Source: an uncultured Rubrivivax sp.
GTDB taxonomy: Bacteria; Pseudomonadota; Gammaproteobacteria; Burkholderiales; Burkholderiaceae_C
NCBI GenBank assembly: GCA_937967345.1
Contig: CALBTN010000270.1
Location: forward strand, 1 to 8,402
DNA: 8,402 bases
Reading direction: 5' to 3'
Shown here: in pieces, positions 1-5,631 of the stretch
Layout: the number at the start of each line of letters is the position of its first letter
Numbering within the stretch: the first letter of the stretch is position 1
Translations under genes and position numbers: made by a program
Notes under the pieces: model-generated
What the model was told of the DNA's origin: nothing
The model's database searches: none
The model's input: the letters and a program-made list of their open reading frames with translations, nothing else

Positions 1-57
1 GAGGATGTGGCGCTGCACCTTGCCGAGCGCGGTCCTGGGCAGCGCGTCGACGCGTGC
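1..57 (-). pseudogene. C-terminal relic of an acyl-CoA synthetase-like (ANL superfamily) gene, cut by the window edge
   Basis: Read on the minus strand, the first 57 bases give a reading ending V-D-A-L-P-R-T-A-L-G-K-V-Q-R-H-I-L at the window edge. This matches the motif near the C-terminus of AMP-forming acyl-CoA synthetases (P-x-T-x-x-G-K-x-x-R-x-x-L), where the lysine after the glycine is the adenylation-active residue. An intact gene would need several hundred codons to the right of this point. Instead the same frame meets a TGA at 64-66, further stops near 75-81, and has no start codon in between. The overlapping minus frame that starts near position 67 gives only a basic, low-complexity peptide. 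I read this as the end of a decayed or rearranged synthetase gene. A frameshifted or misassembled gene is the alternative. The fragment is short, so the call is tentative. Confidence 0.5.
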
Positions 58-203
58 TCGAGTTCATGGTCCTCATCATTGCGCTATCCATTGCATCGGT
101 GGGCCGCTGGGGGCATTCGCTGTCTCAGACCTGGCGCAGGCCATGAAATCTGCAGCGGTGTTGATCCGAGTCAAGGATTCCTGCCCGGAAAACGGCGCGG
201 ATT
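58..203. other. Non-coding stretch between the ANL relic and the bioC-like stop
   Basis: This 146-base stretch is less GC-rich than its surroundings and has no convincing gene. On the plus strand a 26-codon reading from 66 to 146 has a hydrophobic stretch (V-L-I-I-A-L-S-I-A), but it has no ribosome binding site and no recognisable family. On the minus strand, TTGACT (174-169) resembles a -35 box, but no good -10 follows at normal spacing. No hairpin followed by a T-run is visible downstream of the bioC-like stop. Confidence 0.4.
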
Positions 204-1142
204 CTAGCCCACGGTTTCGCCGCCCCCGGCCGCACGACGGCCCGAGCGCACCATGGTACGCATGTCGTGCAGCGACACCGACGTCTGCGCCGCCACGCGC
301 GGCCGCGGCGCGACGCGAAACGCATGGCCGTAGACCAGCTCGAAGTCAAGGTGCAGCCGGCCGTCGCCGCCGCGCAGCTGCTGCAGTTCGTCACCCAAGC
401 GCGCGCGCCAGCGCGGCGTGCGCAGCCCGGCGAAGCGCGATGCGTGGGCGTTGCCGCCCAGCGAGCGCAGCTCGCGCAGCAGCGCATCGGCGTCGGCCCA
501 GGTCAGCGTGACGATCTCCTGGTCCATCACCGGATCGTCGAAACCGCAGTGCAGCAGCATGTCGCCCAGGTCGTGCATGTCGACGAAGGGCGCGAACGGC
601 GCCGGCCAGCCGCAGCGCGCATACAGCCGGCTGAGCGCGCCCAGCGAGCCCGGGCCCAGGGTCGAGAACATCACGAAGCCGTCGACCGCCAGCGCGCGCT
701 GCCAGCGCTGCAGCATCGCCGCGGGGTCGGCGCACAGGTGCAGCACCATGTTCGCCCACAGCAGCTCGGCCTGGCCGTCGGGCACCTCGCTGGCCGACAC
801 CACCGCCACCTGCGGGCCGGCGCGGCGCAACAACGACCGCCAGCGCGCGCCGCGCGCCGCGGCCGCGCGTGGCGGCGCCAGCCGCACGCCGGCTTCGACC
901 CGCAGCACCTCGGCGCCGGGATAGGCGTCGCGCAGCAAGGCCTGCGATGCGCCGTTGAAGCTGTCCCAGTCGATCAGGGAGCGCGGCTGGCGCTTGATCA
1001 GGCTCAAGCGCTCGGCCATGCGGCGTGCGACCTCGCCATGCAGCCAAGGCGCTTGGTCGGCGCGGGCCATGCGGCACGCGATCCGCGCCAACGCCGCGGC
1101 CTGCGCGGCAGGCACGGGGGCTGAGGTCACGGCATCGGCCAT
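204..1142 (-). CDS. BioC-like methyltransferase with degenerate SAM motif I
   Basis: The protein is 312 aa. BioC methylates the free carboxyl of malonyl-ACP using SAM so that it can enter fatty-acid synthesis as a biotin precursor. Strong BioC-type hallmarks lie in the second half: L-L-W-A-N-M-V-L-H (127-135), the strand and loop F-V-M-F-S-T-L-G-P-G-S-L (156-167), F-V-D-M-H-D-L-G-D-M-L-L plus G-F-D-D-P-V-M-D (186-207), L-R-S-L-G-G-N-A-H (225-233) and F-E-L-V-Y-G-H-A-F (267-275). Where class I methyltransferases carry the glycine-rich D/E-x-G-x-G-x-G loop, this one reads L-I-D-W-D-S-F-N-G-A (56-65), so SAM binding is in doubt. The ATG at 1142 is chosen because homology begins soon after it and longer readings run into comF. 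No Shine-Dalgarno precedes it. No other bio gene is nearby. I leave the symbol blank because activity as BioC cannot be assumed. Confidence 0.85.
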   Translation of the reverse strand: MADAVTSAPVPAAQAAALARIACRMARADQAPWLHGEVARRMAERLSLIKRQPRSLIDWDSFNGASQALLRDAYPGAEVLRVEAGVRLAPPRAAAARGARWRSLLRRAGPQVAVVSASEVPDGQAELLWANMVLHLCADPAAMLQRWQRALAVDGFVMFSTLGPGSLGALSRLYARCGWPAPFAPFVDMHDLGDMLLHCGFDDPVMDQEIVTLTWADADALLRELRSLGGNAHASRFAGLRTPRWRARLGDELQQLRGGDGRLHLDFELVYGHAFRVAPRPRVAAQTSVSLHDMRTMVRSGRRAAGGGETVG

Positions 1143-1164
1143 CGCCGGCCAGTATATTGAGCCG
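1143..1164. promoter_or_regulatory. 22-bp divergent gap with a two-way -10 element (bioC-like / comF)
   Basis: The only AT-rich island here is AGTATATT (1151-1158). On the plus strand it gives TATATT (1153-1158), 5 of 6 bases of the sigma70 -10 box, with the comF ATG 6 bases further on. On the minus strand it gives TATACT (1156-1151), also 5 of 6, with the bioC-like ATG 8 bases further on. Transcription starting about 7 bases after each box would begin at or within a base or two of each start codon, so both mRNAs would be nearly leaderless. No good -35 box is seen on either side and neither gene has a Shine-Dalgarno. Promoter function is inferred. Confidence 0.5.
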
Positions 1165-1956
1165 ATGCAAACCCCTGCATCGCGAGCGCCGCCGCACGGA
1201 CCGGCCTTGGCACAGTCGGCAGCGGCGTGCGCACCGCCGTCACACCCGGCTCGTCCAGCCCGCTGGGCACGGGCGCTGCTGCCGGGCCTGTGCGCGGTGT
1301 GCCACGCCTGGGCGCCGCAGCCGGTGTGCGCGGCCTGCGTAGCGCGCTTCGCGCCCGCGCTGCCACGCTGCGCGCGCTGCGGGCTGCGCACACCCCGAGC
1401 CACGCCAAGCTGCGGCGCATGCCTGGCCGCGCCGCCACCGATCGGGCACTGCGTGGTCGGCTGCGACTACGCGTTCCCGTGGGACCGCCTGATCGCCGCG
1501 TTCAAGTTCCGCGGCCGCGTCGAGCTCGCGCCGCTGCTGGCCGAGCGGCTGCTCGAGGCGATCGGCCGCGACCCACAAGCGATGCCGCAATGGGTCATGC
1601 CAGTGCCGCTGGCGCCGCAGCGCCTGGCCGAGCGCGGCTACAATCAGGCCTGGGAGATCGCGCGCCGCGTCGCGCGCCGTCTCGGCTGCCGCGCCGATGC
1701 GCACTGCTTGCTGCGCCCGCTGGACGGTGCCCACCAGGCCGAACTGAAGCTGGCGCAGCGCCAGCGCAACGTCGCGCGCGCCTTCGTCGTGCAGCCACGG
1801 CGTGGCGTGTCGCTGCACGGCCAGCACGTCGCGCTGGTCGACGACGTGATGACCAGCGGGGCCACGCTGCACGAAGCCGCTGCCGCGCTGCGCCGGGCCG
1901 GCGCCGCGCGCGTCGACGCCTGGGTGGTGGCGCGCACGCCGGCGCCGGCCGACTGA
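1165..1956 (+). CDS. comF: ComF family phosphoribosyltransferase-like protein
   Basis: The protein is 263 aa, within the usual range for the family. ComF proteins combine an N-terminal zinc finger with a type I phosphoribosyltransferase fold. In naturally competent bacteria they are needed for uptake of transforming DNA and are thought to act in the cytoplasm with the DNA translocation machinery; the substrate is not settled. Four C-x2-C pairs are visible (Cys43/46, 55/58, 69/72, 83/86). They are followed by the ComF signature V-P-L-A-P-Q-R-L-A-E-R-G-Y-N-Q (147-161), Q-x8-R-N-V (about 194-203) and the PRPP-binding loop V-A-L-V-D-D-V-M-T-S-G-A-T (222-234). The ATG at 1165 is the only Met before the fingers, but the first ~40 residues are low-complexity. 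It is divergent from the bioC-like gene and probably co-transcribed with trmL, which starts 9 bases after its stop. Confidence 0.93.
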   Translation: MQTPASRAPPHGPALAQSAAACAPPSHPARPARWARALLPGLCAVCHAWAPQPVCAACVARFAPALPRCARCGLRTPRATPSCGACLAAPPPIGHCVVGCDYAFPWDRLIAAFKFRGRVELAPLLAERLLEAIGRDPQAMPQWVMPVPLAPQRLAERGYNQAWEIARRVARRLGCRADAHCLLRPLDGAHQAELKLAQRQRNVARAFVVQPRRGVSLHGQHVALVDDVMTSGATLHEAAAALRRAGAARVDAWVVARTPAPAD

Positions 1957-1965
1957 CGCCGCGCC

Positions 1966-2436
1966 ATGTTCCACATCGTCCTGGTGCAGCCGCAGATCCC
2001 GCCCAACACCGGCAACGTGATCCGCCTGGCCGCCAACACCGGGTGCACGCTGCACCTGATCGAGCCGCTGGGCTTCGCGATGGAAGACCGGCTGCTGCGG
2101 CGCGCCGGGCTGGACTATCACGAGTACGCACAGGTGCGCCGCCATGCCTCGTGGGCACAGTGGCTGCAGGCGGCGCGCCCGCCGCCGCAGCGCTGCTTCG
2201 CCTTCAGCACGCGCGGCCGCGGCGAGTTCGCGGCGATACGCTGGTGCCCCGGCGACTGGCTGATCTTCGGCAACGAAAGCGCCGGGCTGAGCGATGCGCT
2301 GCTCGAGCAGATCGCGCCCGAGCAGCGGCTGCGGCTGCCGATGCGCAGCGGCCAGCGCAGCCTGAACTTGAGCAACGCGGTGGCCGTGGCGGTGTTCGAG
2401 GCCTGGCGCCAGCAGGGGTTTGCCGGCGGCGCCTGA
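1966..2436 (+). CDS. trmL: tRNA (cytidine(34)-2'-O)-methyltransferase TrmL
   Basis: The protein is 156 aa, matching the compact single-domain SPOUT enzymes of this family. TrmL transfers a methyl group from SAM to the ribose 2'-OH of the wobble nucleotide (C34 or cmnm5U34) of tRNA-Leu isoacceptors and works as a homodimer with a trefoil-knot SAM site. Visible motifs are V-L-V-Q-P-Q-I-P-P-N-T-G-N-V-I-R-L-A-A-N-T-G (5-26), I-E-P-L-G-F (32-37), R-R-A-G-L-D-Y-H-E-Y (45-54), the knot motif F-G-N-E-S-A-G-L-S (101-109) and R-S-L-N-L-S-N-A-V-A-V (131-141). The family usually has F-G-P-E-T-x-G-L-P at the knot motif; here both prolines are replaced (N103, S109). The start 9 bases after the comF stop supports co-transcription. 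No Shine-Dalgarno is evident. The gene converges on gpsA with only 10 bases between the stops. Confidence 0.95.
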   Translation: MFHIVLVQPQIPPNTGNVIRLAANTGCTLHLIEPLGFAMEDRLLRRAGLDYHEYAQVRRHASWAQWLQAARPPPQRCFAFSTRGRGEFAAIRWCPGDWLIFGNESAGLSDALLEQIAPEQRLRLPMRSGQRSLNLSNAVAVAVFEAWRQQGFAGGA

Positions 2437-2446
2437 ACCCCGGCCG

Positions 2447-3451
2447 CTACAGCTCGCTGGTGGCCTCGCGCGCCATCAGCTGGCGCATCGCGGCCAGCGG
2501 CTCGATGCGCGCTTCGAGCACCTCGACCACCGCCTGCGCGATCGGCATGTCCACCCCCGCCTGGCGCGCACGCGCCAGCACCGTCGGCGCGCTGTACACG
2601 CCTTCGGAGACATGGCCGAGCTGCTGCAGCACCTGCGCCAGCGTCTGGCGCTGCGCCAGGCCGAGGCCGACGCGGCGGTTGCGCGACAGATCGCCGGTGG
2701 CCGTCAGCACCAGGTCGCCCAGCCCCGACAGACCCATGAAGGTCTCGGCGCGGGCCCCCAGTGCCATGCCCAGCCGCGTCATCTCGGCCAATCCGCGGGT
2801 GATCAACGCCGCGCGCGCGTTCAGCCCCGGGCGGCCGGCGGCCTCGCCCTGGCTGGCCAACCCGTCGACCAAGCCGGTGGCGATGGCCAGCACGTTCTTC
2901 ACCGCTCCGCCGACCTCGGCGCCCACCGGATCGCCCGAGCGGTACACGCGCAGGGTATCGCTGTGAAACACCTGGACTGCGGTCTCGCACAACGCGGCGT
3001 CGCGGCTGGCGGCGACCAGCGCGGTCGGCTGCGCGCGCGCGACCTCGAGCGCGAAGCTCGGCCCCGACAACACGCCGCCGGGCGCGCCCGGGCGCAGCTC
3101 GCGCGCGATCTCGTGGCCCAGCGCCCCGCTGCCGGCCTCGAAGCCCTTGCAGGCCCACAGCACCGGCATCGCCGCCGGCAGGCGCGCCAGGCATTCGCGC
3201 AGCGCGGCCATCGGCGTGGCCACGACCATCAGGCCGCCCTGGGCGTGGCGCAGCGCGGCGTCGTGGTCGGCGCTGATGCGCAACGCCGCGGGCAGCGCGA
3301 CCTCGGGCAGGTAGCGCGTGTTGCAGCGCTGTGCGCGCATCTGCTCGGCCTGCGCCGGCTCGCGCGCCCACAGCAGCGTGTCGTGGCGCAGCGCCGAGGC
3401 CATCGCCAGCGCGGTGCCCCAGGCGCCCGCGCCAAGTACGACGACGTTCAT
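2447..3451 (-). CDS. gpsA: Glycerol-3-phosphate dehydrogenase [NAD(P)+]
   Basis: The protein is 334 aa, the normal full length. GpsA reduces dihydroxyacetone phosphate to sn-glycerol-3-phosphate with NAD(P)H in the cytoplasm, supplying the phospholipid backbone. The Rossmann nucleotide loop G-A-G-A-W-G-T-A-L-A is at 7-16. The substrate domain shows S-G-P-S-F-A-L-E-V-A (129-138), the catalytic-lysine segment G-G-A-V-K-N-V (181-187, Lys185), N-A-R-A-A-L-I-T-R-G (211-220) and L-S-G-L-G-D-L-V-L-T-A-T-G plus S-R-N-R-R-V-G (241-262). It is the last gene of the rhodanese–grxC–secB–gpsA run, starting 19 bases after the secB stop, which supports shared transcription. No strong Shine-Dalgarno precedes the ATG. 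Its 3' end nearly touches the convergent trmL stop, leaving no room for a separate terminator between them. Confidence 0.97.
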   Translation of the reverse strand: MNVVVLGAGAWGTALAMASALRHDTLLWAREPAQAEQMRAQRCNTRYLPEVALPAALRISADHDAALRHAQGGLMVVATPMAALRECLARLPAAMPVLWACKGFEAGSGALGHEIARELRPGAPGGVLSGPSFALEVARAQPTALVAASRDAALCETAVQVFHSDTLRVYRSGDPVGAEVGGAVKNVLAIATGLVDGLASQGEAAGRPGLNARAALITRGLAEMTRLGMALGARAETFMGLSGLGDLVLTATGDLSRNRRVGLGLAQRQTLAQVLQQLGHVSEGVYSAPTVLARARQAGVDMPIAQAVVEVLEARIEPLAAMRQLMAREATSEL

Positions 3452-3470
3452 GCGCTGGCGCGGCTCGCGC

Positions 3471-3962
3471 TCAGTTGACGCCGGTGATGATGCGCGGCTC
3501 GCCGTTGCCGTTCTGCGCGGCCGCGGCCTGCGCCTGCTGGGCCTGCTGCGCCTCGAACATCGCCTGGAAGTTGACTTCGGTCAGGATGATCGGCGGGAAG
3601 CCCGCGCGCGTGCACACGTCGGAGACGATGGCCCGCAGGTACGGGTAGATCATCTGCGGGCACACGATGCTGATGATGCCCTGCATCTGCTCTTGCGGCA
3701 CGTTGCGGATCTCGAAGATGCCGGCCTGCTTGGCCTCGACCAGGAACAGCGTCTTGTCCTTGACCTTGGTCGTCACCGTGGCGGTGACGGTGACCTCGTA
3801 GATGCCGTCGGCCACCGCCTCGGCGCCCATCGCGAGGTTGATCTCGACCTGCGGCTGCTGCTGCTCGAGCAGGATCTGCGGCGAGTTCGGCTGCTCGAGC
3901 GACAGGTCCTTCAGGTACATGCGCTGGATCTGGAACACGGGGGTGGCGTCGGCTTCGGCCAT
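3471..3962 (-). CDS. secB: Protein-export chaperone SecB
   Basis: The protein is 163 aa, slightly longer than the enteric version. SecB is a cytoplasmic tetrameric chaperone that keeps precursor proteins unfolded and hands them to SecA for Sec-dependent export. Conserved segments are F-Q-I-Q-R-M-Y-L-K-D-L-S (10-21), Y-E-V-T-V-T-A-T-V (55-63), A-K-Q-A-G-I-F (77-83), C-P-Q-M-I-Y-P-Y-L-R (101-110) and F-P-P-I-I-L-T-E-V-N-F-Q-A-M-F (122-136). These are followed by an Ala/Gln-rich tail. The ATG at 3962 has a weak purine-rich stretch, GGAAGA, upstream. It lies 89 bases downstream of grxC, a wide enough gap to hold its own promoter, and just upstream of gpsA. The grxC–secB–gpsA order is a familiar proteobacterial arrangement. 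Confidence 0.98.
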   Translation of the reverse strand: MAEADATPVFQIQRMYLKDLSLEQPNSPQILLEQQQPQVEINLAMGAEAVADGIYEVTVTATVTTKVKDKTLFLVEAKQAGIFEIRNVPQEQMQGIISIVCPQMIYPYLRAIVSDVCTRAGFPPIILTEVNFQAMFEAQQAQQAQAAAAQNGNGEPRIITGVN

Positions 3963-4051
3963 GGTGGGTCTTCCGCGATGAGGGTGTGGGACGGCGCTGC
4001 GGGCGGGGTCGCGCCGGCGCGGCGAAAGCGGCGGATTATCCCCCAGCGCGT
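3963..4051 (-). promoter_or_regulatory. Possible internal promoter for secB-gpsA
   Basis: This 89-base gap between the grxC stop and the secB start contains GATAAT on the minus strand (4040-4035), which matches the sigma70 -10 box at 5 of 6 positions. It is the only AT-rich patch in an otherwise GC-rich gap. No convincing -35 box lies 16-19 bases upstream. Transcription would start near 4028 and give a leader of about 65 bases. secB-gpsA could therefore be expressed independently of the upstream genes, but this rests on one short match. Confidence 0.3.
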
Positions 4052-4315
4052 TCAGCCCGCTGCGCCGAGCAGCGGCAGCAGGCCGCCGCGGCGGTCGAGC
4101 TCGATCAGGTCGTCGCAGCCGCCGACGTGCGTGCCGCCGATGAAGATCTGCGGCACCGTGCGCCGCCCGGTCAGCTGCGCCATCTGCTCGCGCAGCGCCG
4201 GGTCGAGGTCCACGCGCAGTTCGTCGATGTGCTCGACCCCGCGCTCGCGCAGCAGCGCCTTGGCGCGCACGCAGTACGGGCAGGTCTGCGTGGCGTACAT
4301 GCGAACCGGGTTCAT
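4052..4315 (-). CDS. grxC: Glutaredoxin 3 (GrxC type)
   Basis: The protein is 87 aa, the expected size for a classic dithiol glutaredoxin. It reduces disulfides and glutathione-mixed disulfides in the cytoplasm and is recycled by glutathione. The active site is C-P-Y-C (Cys12 and Cys15) after the first strand V-R-M-Y-A-T-Q-T. The glutathione-binding elements are T-V-P (53-55, cis-proline 55) and G-G-C-D-D-L (65-70). The ATG at 4315 gives the usual N-terminus (M-N-P-V-R-M-Y); starting at the second Met would clip the first strand. It follows the rhodanese gene by 37 bases and precedes secB. No Shine-Dalgarno is visible. A reduced-thiol role next to a rhodanese fits sulfur and redox housekeeping, but any functional link is inference. 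Confidence 0.95.
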   Translation of the reverse strand: MNPVRMYATQTCPYCVRAKALLRERGVEHIDELRVDLDPALREQMAQLTGRRTVPQIFIGGTHVGGCDDLIELDRRGGLLPLLGAAG

Positions 4316-4326
4316 GCGGCGGGCAT

Positions 4327-4352
4327 CCGGTGTCAGGCTCCGGTGTCGGGCT
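4327..4352. repeat. 13-bp tandem duplication in the rhodanese–grxC gap
   Basis: Two adjacent 13-base units, at 4327-4339 and 4340-4352, share 12 of 13 bases (CCGGTGTC-A/G-GGCT). They fill most of the 37-base gap between the rhodanese stop and the grxC start and abut the rhodanese stop codon. This looks like a simple slippage duplication and no regulatory role is apparent. Confidence 0.7.
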
Positions 4353-4763
4353 TCAGGCCGACTTCTCGATCGGCAGGCTGGCGTTGCGCCAGGCCTCGGT
4401 GCCGCCCGACAACGAATGCACGCTGCTGTAGCCGGCCTTGCGCAGCTGCGCGGCCGCGCGCGACGAGCGTGCACCCGATGCGCACACCAGCACCAGCGGC
4501 AGCGCCTTGTTCGTCGGCAGGCCCTTGGCGCCGTCGATCGCGGCCAGCGGCACGTTGCGCGCACCCGCGGCGTGGCCGGCGGCGAACTCGCCCGGCTCGC
4601 GCACGTCGATCAGCACCGCCTTGTCGTGGTTGATCATGCGTACCGCGTCGGCGGGGGACAGCGACGCACCCAGCGCGCCCTTGCCCAGCGACTGCCACAG
4701 CAGCAGGCTGCCCGACACCGCGGCGGCAAGAATCAGGATCCAGTTCTCGACGATGAATTGCAC
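4353..4763 (-). CDS. Membrane-anchored single-domain rhodanese-like protein
   Basis: From the GTG at 4763 the protein is 136 aa. The N-terminus (M-Q-F-I-V-E-N-W, then a hydrophobic run to L-L-L-W-Q) is one transmembrane segment at about residues 4-24, followed by a rhodanese domain. Motifs include L-I-D-V-R-E-P-G-E-F (51-60), G-H-A-A-G-A-R-N-V-P (63-72) and the active-site loop C-A-S-G-A-R-S (94-100) with Cys94 as the persulfide-carrying residue. G-G-T-E-A-W (120-125) is the usual C-terminal motif. Rhodaneses move sulfane sulfur; the substrate is unknown. The frame also stays open to a TTG at 4787 (144 aa), but I prefer the GTG because family members begin just before the membrane segment. 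The transcript predicted from the TATAAT at 4802-4797 would give the GTG a leader of about 27 bases. It is the first gene of the run through gpsA. Confidence 0.88.
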   Translation of the reverse strand: MQFIVENWILILAAAVSGSLLLWQSLGKGALGASLSPADAVRMINHDKAVLIDVREPGEFAAGHAAGARNVPLAAIDGAKGLPTNKALPLVLVCASGARSSRAAAQLRKAGYSSVHSLSGGTEAWRNASLPIEKSA

Positions 4764-4849
4764 GGGCCGGGCCAATGACGGTTGCAAGGGGCGCGAATTA
4801 TAGAATCGCGCCCGCGCCGCGCCGCTCGCGCGCCACGAGACACCCGCCC
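4764..4849. promoter_or_regulatory. Divergent promoter region, rhodanese operon / gpmA
   Basis: An AT-rich island, AATTATAGAAT (4796-4806), sits in GC-rich surroundings. On the minus strand it contains a perfect sigma70 -10 box, TATAAT (4802-4797), placing the transcript start near 4790. On the plus strand it contains TATAGA (4799-4804) and the overlapping TAGAAT (4801-4806), giving gpmA a leader of roughly 35-40 bases. A plausible plus-strand -35, ATGACG (4775-4780), lies 18 bases before TATAGA. No -35 is apparent for the minus direction. As at the bioC-like/comF junction, one island could serve both strands. gpmA has no clear Shine-Dalgarno. Confidence 0.55.
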
Positions 4850-5593
4850 ATGTACAAGCTCGTTCTGATTCGCCACGGCGAATCGACCTGGAACCTGGAA
4901 AACCGCTTCACCGGCTGGACCGACGTGCCGCTGACCGACACCGGCGTGGAGCAGGCGTGCCAGGCCGGGCGGCTGCTGCGCGAAGCCGGCTTCGAGTTCG
5001 ACATCGCCTACACCTCGGTACTCAAGCGCGCGATCTGGACGCTGTGGCACTGCCTGGACGAGATGGACCGCACCTGGCTGCCGATCGTCAACGACTGGCG
5101 GCTCAACGAGCGCCACTACGGCGCGCTGCAGGGGCTGAACAAGGCCGAGACCGCGCGCCAGTACGGCGACGAGCAGGTGCTGCTGTGGCGCCGCAGCTAC
5201 GACACCCCGCCGCCGGCACTGCCGCCGGGCGATGCGCGCAGCGAGCGCGGCGACCCGCGTTATGCCGCGCTGCAGCCCGCCCAGGTGCCGCTGAGCGAAT
5301 GCCTGAAGGACACGGTCGCACGCGTGATGCCGTTCTGGGACGAGGTGCTGGCGCCGGCCATCCTGGCTGGACGCCGCGTCGTGGTCGCCGCGCACGGCAA
5401 CTCGATGCGCGCGCTGGTCAAGTACCTCGACCGCATCAGCGATGCCGACATCGTCGGGCTGAACATCCCGAACGGCATCCCGCTGGTGTACGAGCTCGAC
5501 GCGCAGCTGCGGCCGCTGCGCAGCAGCTACCTCGGCGATGCGCAGGCCATCGCCGAAGCCGCCGCCGCAGTGGCGCGGCAGGGCCGCGCTTAG
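4850..5593 (+). CDS. gpmA: 2,3-bisphosphoglycerate-dependent phosphoglycerate mutase
   Basis: The protein is 247 aa, the normal length. The enzyme interconverts 3- and 2-phosphoglycerate in glycolysis and gluconeogenesis through a phosphohistidine intermediate, using 2,3-bisphosphoglycerate as primer. The histidine phosphatase motif L-I-R-H-G-E-S (6-12) holds the phosphorylated His9. N-R-F-T-G-W-T-D-V-P-L-T (18-29) is the family signature. Other active-site positions visible are Arg60 (V-L-K-R-A), Glu87 in N-E-R-H-Y-G-A-L-Q-G (86-95) and His182 in A-A-H-G-N-S-M-R (180-187). The ATG at 4850 is chosen because homology starts at its second residue; the frame runs open further upstream but with no family match. 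It stands alone, divergent from the rhodanese operon and convergent with the beta-helix gene. Confidence 0.98.
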   Translation: MYKLVLIRHGESTWNLENRFTGWTDVPLTDTGVEQACQAGRLLREAGFEFDIAYTSVLKRAIWTLWHCLDEMDRTWLPIVNDWRLNERHYGALQGLNKAETARQYGDEQVLLWRRSYDTPPPALPPGDARSERGDPRYAALQPAQVPLSECLKDTVARVMPFWDEVLAPAILAGRRVVVAAHGNSMRALVKYLDRISDADIVGLNIPNGIPLVYELDAQLRPLRSSYLGDAQAIAEAAAAVARQGRA

Positions 5594-5605
5594 GCACGGA
5601 CAACC

Positions 5606-5631
5606 GCGCTGACCGCGGCCGCGCTCAGCGC
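5606..5631. terminator. GC-rich inverted repeat between convergent gpmA and beta-helix genes
   Basis: GCGCTGA (5606-5612) pairs with TCAGCGC (5625-5631) across a 12-base loop that itself contains the palindrome GCGGCCGC. The structure covers the beta-helix stop codon and follows the gpmA stop by 12 bases. There is no T-run on either side, so it is not a classic intrinsic terminator. It may still help to end or protect both transcripts. GC-rich DNA produces such repeats by chance fairly often. Confidence 0.3.

Noticed and set aside
66..146. Small plus-strand reading of 26 codons with a hydrophobic stretch, possibly a membrane microprotein
   Set aside because: There is no ribosome binding site, the hydrophobic run is too short for a confident membrane span, and the frame is also open to the left edge with unrelated composition.
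2437..2446. Terminator between convergent trmL and gpsA
   Set aside because: Only 10 bases separate the stops. I found no good stem and no T-run on either strand.
1227..2966. A 579-codon plus-strand reading
   Set aside because: It overlaps comF and trmL in a shifted frame and then lies antisense to gpsA. It is an Arg/Ala/Pro-rich composition artefact of GC-rich DNA with no family signature.
3318..4778. A 486-codon plus-strand reading
   Set aside because: It is antisense to the gpsA start, secB, grxC and the rhodanese gene, all of which have clear motifs. The His/Leu/Arg-rich translation is typical of an antisense shadow.
4764..4787. N-terminal extension of the rhodanese protein to a TTG at 4787
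   Set aside because: The extra residues precede the membrane segment with no family match, and the predicted transcript start near 4790 would leave the TTG almost no leader. The GTG at 4763 fits better, though this is not proven.
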